Origin: 2-01-FULL-41-21 sp038065335
Lineage (GTDB): Bacteria > Patescibacteriota > Minisyncoccia > 2-02-FULL-40-12 > GWA2-44-9
NCBI GenBank assembly: GCA_038065335.1
Contig: JBBTRD010000045.1
Coordinates: 1 to 23,090 of the forward strand
DNA: 23,090 nucleotides
Reading direction: 5' to 3'
The notes beneath the pieces were generated by a model that saw only the letters and a program-made list of their open reading frames with translations, was not told the origin of the DNA and ran no database searches. Of this stretch, positions 19,962 through 23,090 are shown in pieces; within the stretch, counting starts at the first letter, position 1, and every line of letters starts with the position of its first letter. The position numbers and the translations under genes are program-made.

Positions 19962-20608
19962 TGGATAATACTTCGTTCGCGCCCGGCAACAATTCAATCA
20001 ATAATTCCGTTCCGCCTCCGACTCAGCAATACTCTGCACCAGAACATAAACATTTTCTGAATAAAAAGTTCATCATCACCTTTGTGGTTTTAATTTTGCT
20101 CGGTGTCGGCGCTTATGCCGGCATCTGGTATTGGGAGAATCAACAAACAGCTCAAGAAGTCGCGCCAACGTTCACACCGAGAGCGGATGTGGTCTCGGAT
20201 TGGAAAATGTATACGAATGTTAGTTTAGGATTTTCCATTCAATATCCAACCAATCTTACACCCACTCTGGAGATCAATGACCAATATAATCGTTTGACTT
20301 CATTTGGTCCTTCAAAAACCAATACAACATTCGAAGTCCGTTTACAAAAAGATACAGATCCAAGTATGGGAATTAAATACGGATTTTTAGGTTCAGAAGT
20401 TACATCCACGAATATTAAACTCAGTGGCATAAATGGATATGAAGCAATTTCCAAAACTGGTTATGGAGATGCAGGATCTCAAGGACAGCCGTACGCTGAA
20501 TTTGCTGCGCGACACAATGGAGATGTTTATCACCTAATATTTTATGGTGATTCTGTTGTCTCCGCGGAAGAAAATCAAATCCTCTCCACGTTTAAATTCA
20601 TCCCGTAA
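19961..20608 (+). CDS. Single-pass membrane protein, paralogue 1
   Basis: A 215-residue protein of unknown function. A polar N-terminal region (Asn/Pro/Ser-rich) is followed by a transmembrane segment (about residues 34-55, FIITFVVLILLGVGAYAGIWYW) and an external domain beginning TFTPR and MYTNVSLGFSIQYP. The segment HKHFLNKKF-ITF-V-L-LG-G-YAGIW recurs in the gene at 21401-21997, so the two are paralogues. The ATG at 19961 gives an N-terminus like that of the paralogue (MDN / MDP); an ATG at 19886 would read through the hairpin and is less likely. The stop codon is inside the left arm of a family E repeat. Confidence 0.8.
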   Translation: MDNTSFAPGNNSINNSVPPPTQQYSAPEHKHFLNKKFIITFVVLILLGVGAYAGIWYWENQQTAQEVAPTFTPRADVVSDWKMYTNVSLGFSIQYPTNLTPTLEINDQYNRLTSFGPSKTNTTFEVRLQKDTDPSMGIKYGFLGSEVTSTNIKLSGINGYEAISKTGYGDAGSQGQPYAEFAARHNGDVYHLIFYGDSVVSAEENQILSTFKFIP

Positions 20609-20690
20609 GAGAAAAGCCGCCCCAAGGTGGCTGAAGCCCTGCCTGTTGGCAGGCAGGCATTCGCTTGGCGAGGGCGTTCTCTAACGGGAT
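20600..20690 (+). repeat. Family E repeat after paralogue 1
   Basis: The arms are ATCCCGTAAGAGAA (20600-20613) and TTCTCTAACGGGAT (20677-20690), one mismatch. The left arm encodes the end of the protein (Ile-Pro-stop). The interior holds AGCC/GGCT, CTGCCTG/CAGGCAG and GCCCT/AGGGC stems, a branched structure. Confidence 0.85.
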
Positions 20691-20742
20691 TCACCAAGTA
20701 GTAGAAGTTCTAGATATCTGTAGATTAAACATAATCGCGATA

Positions 20743-20771
20743 TTGTCCTATCTGCTGTTTTTAGATATACT
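20743..20771 (+). promoter_or_regulatory. Promoter of the MNT-HEPN pair
   Basis: TTGTCC (20743-20748), 17-nt spacer, TATACT (20766-20771). The predicted start (about 20778) coincides with the ATG of the nucleotidyltransferase gene, which suggests a leaderless mRNA. Confidence 0.65.
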
Positions 20772-20777
20772 AATACC

Positions 20778-21071
20778 ATGAGTAATATTGATAGTATTAA
20801 ACAAATTACAACTCCGATTTTAAAGAAATATGGCGTAGAACGGGCGTCTCTTTTCGGTAGTATCGTGCGAGGAGAGGATACTGATAAAAGCGACGTGGAT
20901 ATTCTCGTTTCCATTAAAAGACCAATGGGAATTTTTGAATTCATGGGCCTGCAATTCGCGCTTGAAGAAGCTCTTAAAAAAAAAGTTGACCTAGTCTCCG
21001 AGAGAGCGGTTAACAAATACATAAAACCTTATATAGAAAAAAACCTGGTTGTTATTTATGAAGGAAACTAG
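20778..21071 (+). CDS. MNT-type nucleotidyltransferase antitoxin
   Basis: A 97-residue minimal nucleotidyltransferase. The catalytic signature is Gly27-Ser28, ten residues, Asp39-x-Asp41 (GSIVRGEDTDKSDVDILV), with a third acidic residue Asp71 (KKVDLVSE). All three acids are present, so it should be active. In the studied MntA-HepT systems, the MNT protein neutralises its partner by transferring AMP to a tyrosine in the HEPN toxin. The stop overlaps the following HEPN gene by 14 nt, the usual coupled arrangement. The tight promoter placement and lack of Shine-Dalgarno suggest leaderless translation. Confidence 0.92.
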   Translation: MSNIDSIKQITTPILKKYGVERASLFGSIVRGEDTDKSDVDILVSIKRPMGIFEFMGLQFALEEALKKKVDLVSERAVNKYIKPYIEKNLVVIYEGN

Positions 21072-21396
21072 CGTTTATTTAAAAAATATAATTGATAAAG
21101 CTCGCGAGGCGGTAGATTTTTGCGTCGGGATGTCGGAAGAGGAATTTTTAAAAGATGGCAAGACCCAAAGTGCAGTCATACTAAAACTCATTATTATTGG
21201 AGAAGAAGCAAAGAAAGTTCCAGAAGAAATTATTTCAAAAATAGATTTGCCTTGGCGGATGATTAAAGGATTTCGCAATATGGCTATTCACGAATATTTT
21301 AACATTGATCTAGTTATTATTTGGCACAGTGTTAAAAATGATCTTCCAAGTTTAGTCACAAAAGTTTCTGCTTATTTAGAAAATAAAACTCCTTAA
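21058..21396 (+). CDS. HEPN (DUF86/HepT-like) toxin
   Basis: A 112-residue all-helical HEPN-domain protein. The RNase motif R-x4-H is Arg73-His78 (RNMAIHEY), and Tyr80 follows. This gives the RX4HXY pattern in which the tyrosine is the AMPylation target in MntA-HepT pairs. In the earlier helices, IGEEAKKVPEEI is a typical DUF86 motif. The ATG at 21058 lies inside the end of the nucleotidyltransferase gene (14-nt overlap), so translation is coupled. An ATG 9 nt upstream (21049) is a minor alternative. It probably cleaves RNA when not modified by its partner. Confidence 0.92.
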   Translation: MKETSVYLKNIIDKAREAVDFCVGMSEEEFLKDGKTQSAVILKLIIIGEEAKKVPEEIISKIDLPWRMIKGFRNMAIHEYFNIDLVIIWHSVKNDLPSLVTKVSAYLENKTP

Positions 21397-21400
21397 AATA

Positions 21401-21997
21401 ATGGACCCAATTATTCCACAACCAGAGACAGCAATAACTCCTGAACCACATAAACATTTCCTGAACAAAAAGTTTGCCATCACTTTTATTGTTCTTTTGT
21501 TACTTGGAGGCGGTGTCTATGCCGGCATCTGGTGGTGGCAGAGTCAGCAAATCGCCAATGTGATTGTGCCGACGTTTACACCAAGAGTAAGTTCAGAAAT
21601 ATACACAAATAACCAATTTGGGTTTTCAATTGCATTGCCGGACAGTTGGAAAGGGTATACCGTTTTGAATAGTCAATGGGAAGGGCGAGATGGAACGACA
21701 AGGAATGTCGCGGCGACGGGGCCGATTATTACGATTCGTCATCCACTTTGGACGACCTCGGCACCGCGCGAAGATATGCCGGTCATGATTTTTACTCCGG
21801 CGCAATGGGCCTTAATCCAGAGCGAAAAAATGTCAGCTGGTGCCGCGCCAATTCCGCCAAGCATACTTGGGCAAAATTCAAAATATGTCATCGCTTTGCC
21901 CGCCCGCTATAACTATGATTACGCAACCGGTTGGGAAGAAGTGGACCGATTGGTGCATACATTGAAGGCGTTTGAGCCGAGCGCCAGCTCTAAATAG
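21401..21997 (+). CDS. Single-pass membrane protein, paralogue 2
   Basis: A 198-residue relative of the gene at 19961-20608. The shared part is residues about 17-70: HKHFLNKKFAITFIVLLLLG, YAGIWWW, PTFTPR and YTNNQFGFSIALP. The external domain after the membrane segment diverges: residues DSWKGYTVLNSQWEG and a Trp-rich middle part have no obvious equivalent. It lies 4 nt after the HEPN gene, so it is probably on the toxin-antitoxin transcript unless it has a promoter I do not see. The two paralogues look like a tandem duplication now split by the toxin-antitoxin pair. Function unknown; PsbP-like fold is only a guess. Confidence 0.82.
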   Translation: MDPIIPQPETAITPEPHKHFLNKKFAITFIVLLLLGGGVYAGIWWWQSQQIANVIVPTFTPRVSSEIYTNNQFGFSIALPDSWKGYTVLNSQWEGRDGTTRNVAATGPIITIRHPLWTTSAPREDMPVMIFTPAQWALIQSEKMSAGAAPIPPSILGQNSKYVIALPARYNYDYATGWEEVDRLVHTLKAFEPSASSK

Positions 21998-22024
21998 CTA
22001 ATCCACAGGACATCAACATGGCGT

Positions 22025-22054
22025 TTGACAGGGTTATAAGCCATCTGCTATACT
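22025..22054 (+). promoter_or_regulatory. Promoter upstream of leader ORF and 23S rRNA
   Basis: TTGACA (22025-22030), 18-nt spacer, TATACT (22049-22054). It is the only good promoter in the 453-nt gap between the last protein gene and 23S rRNA. Transcription would begin near 22061. Confidence 0.75.
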
Positions 22055-22072
22055 GACGACACTAGAAACTAT

Positions 22073-22111
22073 ATGACTAACTCACTACAATTTCGGCAAA
22101 AACGCGGCTAA
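22073..22111 (+). CDS. 12-codon leader ORF (candidate)
   Basis: ATG at 22073 reads MTNSLQFRQKRG and stops at 22109-22111. It begins about 12 nt after the predicted transcription start. Its last codons (CGC GGC TAA) are part of the CGCGGCT arm, which pairs with AGCCGCG (22140-22146). Ribosome position on this ORF could therefore affect the terminator at 22142-22162. It is a candidate leader peptide only; without comparative data a chance ORF is possible. Confidence 0.35.
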   Translation: MTNSLQFRQKRG

Positions 22112-22162
22112 AAACCTAGCATTTTAATGTGTCGGGCTAAGCCGCGGGAACGCGGATTTTTT
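22103..22162 (+). terminator. Attenuator-like alternative hairpins
   Basis: CGCGGCT (22103-22109) can pair with AGCCGCG (22140-22146). Alternatively CCGCG (22142-22146) pairs with CGCGG (22151-22155) across a GGAA tetraloop, followed by ATTTTTT (22156-22162), a good intrinsic terminator. The two structures use the same bases and exclude each other. This could be an rRNA-leader attenuator or the end of a small RNA of about 100 nt. Confidence 0.6.
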
Positions 22163-22296
22163 AACTCCAAAATTTTATACTGAGCGAAGTCGAACGTATG
22201 GCTCTCAACGATTGTCTATCTAAGTGGATAATCGCTGGTAGCTAAGCCGACCGTATCTTAAAAACTATATTAGTTAGAGGGTAAAAAATTGCATTA

Positions 22297-22346
22297 ATCC
22301 CATTAGAACTTACGGTCATCTAGGGATGACCTACTTCTAACGGGAT
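22297..22346 (+). repeat. Family E repeat in the 23S leader
   Basis: ATCCCATTAGAA (22297-22308) pairs with TTCTAACGGGAT (22335-22346), one wobble, around GGTCATC/GATGACC with a TAGG loop. Short relative of the junction repeats. Confidence 0.8.
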
Positions 22347-22357
22347 AAAGTTAGTAA

Positions 22358-22421
22358 ATCCCGTTCGAGAAAGGTTGTCTTTAGACAACCGAAGCCGCGA
22401 AGCGGCGTTCTTGAATCGGGA
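22358..22421 (+). repeat. Branched family E-like structure before 23S
   Basis: ATCCCGTTCGAGAA (from 22358) can pair with TTCTTGAATCGGGA (22408-22421). Between them GGTTGTC/GACAACC (loop TTTA) and GCCGC/GCGGC (loop GAA) make two more stems, a three-way-junction shape. It may guide processing of the rRNA precursor. Confidence 0.65.
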
Positions 22422-22748
22422 AAGGAAACATCTATCAAGCGATTACTCAAAGGTCAAGCAAAATGACCACATTAAAGGGCGCACGGAGGATGCCTTGACA
22501 CGAATAGGCGATGAAGGACGTTGCGTGACTGCGAAAAGCTTCGGTGAGCCGTCGAGCAGGCTATGACCCGGAGATGTCCGAATGGGGAAACCCCATCGAG
22601 TGAACCTCGATGATTCCGCGCAAGCGGAAAGCATACTTGGGGAAGTGAAACATCTCAGTACCCAAAGGAAAATAAATAGAATTAGATACCGTGAGTAGCG
22701 GCGAGCGAAACCGGTACAGCCTAAACCAGCTTGCCTCACTTGCGTTCA

Positions 22749-22835
22749 GCAACAGTTATCAATTACCAATTTACAATTTCCAATGATAGAGTCTGAATCT
22801 TTTATTGAAAACTGAAAATTGAAAACTGAAAATTG
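22749..22835 (+). other. AT-rich hairpin insertion 1 in 23S domain I
   Basis: It sits at the tip of a helix formed by CCTCACTTGCGTTC (about 22734-22747) and GAGCGGAAGCGAGG (22838-22851). The insert has a left arm with CAATTACCAATTTACAATTT and a right arm with tandem GAAAACTGAAAATT words, which can pair. It resembles the word-built gap repeats. Confidence 0.7.
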
Positions 22836-22880
22836 CCGAGCGGAAGCGAGGTGGGTTGGGGTAATAGGGATAGTACATTA

Positions 22881-22967
22881 AATAGTCATTAGGACTTAGT
22901 TGTTAGGATTTAGAAGAAGAAATTTTTTTAAGTTCTAATCGCTAATTACTAATTACTATTTTGAGAA
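22881..22967 (+). other. AT-rich hairpin insertion 2 in 23S domain I
   Basis: The left arm is AATAGTCATTAGGACTTAGT followed by TGTTAGGATTTAGAA. The right arm is TTCTAATCGCTAATTACTAA followed by TTACTATT. They are largely complementary across a purine/T-rich loop. It lies in a variable part of domain I, before AACGGCCTTGG. Confidence 0.7.
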
Positions 22968-23090
22968 GTTAAAAATTCGAGCGGTAGCAGAACGGCCTTG
23001 GAACAGCCGACCATAGCGGGTGACAGTCCCGTACGCGAAACCAATCGAACTTCTGTATTATTACCTGAGTAGCCCAGGATAAGAATGTCC

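Larger units (their letters stand above)
22163..22450 (+). other. Non-coding 5' flank of 23S rRNA
   Basis: No gene is visible. It holds an ATAC...GTAT hairpin around CTGAGCGAAGTCGAA (22178-22199), a GGTCATC/GATGACC hairpin nested in a family E repeat (22297-22346), and a further branched structure (22358-22421). No tRNA, 16S or 5S gene was found. It is probably the transcribed 23S leader. Confidence 0.6.
22451..23090 (+). rRNA. rrl: 23S ribosomal RNA, 5' part (runs off the window)
   Basis: The domain I start is recognisable: GGTCAAGC near 22452, AAGGGCGCACGGAGGATGCC, GGCGATGAAGGACGT, GAATGGGGAAACCCC, GAAACATCTCAGTACCC, GTGAGTAGCGGCGAGCGAAA, and later GGGTGACAGTCCCGTACGCG and CCTGAGTAGCCCAGGATA. 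Only the 5' part (640 nt) is inside the window. Two AT-rich hairpin insertions interrupt domain I between CAGCCTAAACC (about 22720) and the AACGGCCTTGG segment (about 22992). No 16S gene lies within 2.4 kb upstream, where protein genes are found instead. Confidence 0.95.

Noticed and set aside
22178..22200. CTGAGCGAAGTCGAA unit in the 23S leader as a promoter or gene part
   Set aside because: It resembles a common bacterial interspersed repeat unit and forms a small hairpin; no gene or clear -35 is associated with the TATACT next to it.
22357..22375. A CCGTTCGAGAA stretch that looks like a tRNA T-loop
   Set aside because: No matching acceptor, D or anticodon stems can be found around it, and the bases are better explained by the family E-like branched hairpin.
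22375..22566. A 63-codon open frame over the 23S start
   Set aside because: It lies across the rRNA leader and conserved 23S sequence, has no ribosome binding signal, and is a chance frame.

Overview
The window is most likely from a Candidate Phyla Radiation (Patescibacteria) chromosome. The evidence is a long single-copy-style ribosomal protein cluster that lacks rpmD (L30) between rpsE and rplO, an almost complete absence of Shine-Dalgarno sequences, a 23S rRNA gene with AT-rich insertions and no 16S gene just upstream, and a sortase/DUF11 surface-protein pair. No species-level call is possible from the sequence alone.

Layout. Positions 1-1104 hold an IS481/IS3-like insertion sequence with both imperfect terminal repeats visible. 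A good sigma70-type promoter (1110-1138) follows at once and serves tuf-rpsJ. After a small unknown gene and a 288-nt untranslated leader, the S10-spc cluster runs as rplC-rplD-rplW-rplB-rpsS-rplV-rpsC-rplP-rpmC-rpsQ-rplN-rplX-rplE-rpsN-rpsH-rplF-rplR-rpsE-rplO-secY. An unknown 89-codon gene with its own Shine-Dalgarno and a strong terminator separates secY from adk-map. The infA-rpmJ-rpsM-rpsK genes that often follow map are not here; instead there is a sortase, then a promoter and an 802-residue secreted DUF11 protein with an unusual C-terminal anchoring signal. Next come two paralogous single-pass membrane proteins with an MNT/HEPN toxin-antitoxin pair between them. The window ends with a promoter, a short leader ORF overlapping an attenuator-like structure, and the first 640 nt of 23S rRNA.

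The most unusual feature is what fills the gaps between genes. Inside the ribosomal cluster, gaps of about 15 nt or less, and the 35-nt rpsC-rplP and 23-nt secY gaps, are plain. Nearly every longer gap is occupied by an inverted repeat of roughly 65-125 nt. These fall into several recognisable families: A, GAACCAATCC arms with a GC-rich conserved core, 2 copies; B, ACAACC/GGTTGT words, 2; C, TTAGCTTATTAG/CTAGTAAGCT words, 3; D, AAATAAAATCT/AGATTTTAGAT words, 4; E, ATCCCGTTAGA/TCTAACGGGAT arms, at least 4. Several copies contain the upstream stop codon in the left arm, and some contain the downstream start codon in the right arm. Families C and D always have the same orientation relative to transcription. 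Related sequence also appears inside coding regions (rplV tail, rpsE N-terminal extension), and similar word-built hairpins are inserted in 23S rRNA. Together they look like a repeat-based set of intercistronic RNA hairpins in the translation-machinery operon. This is an inference to be tested.

Functionally, the ribosomal proteins, EF-Tu, SecY, adenylate kinase and methionine aminopeptidase form the usual translation/export module. The distal genes form a cell-surface module (sortase, DUF11 protein, two anchored proteins) with a toxin-antitoxin pair set into it.
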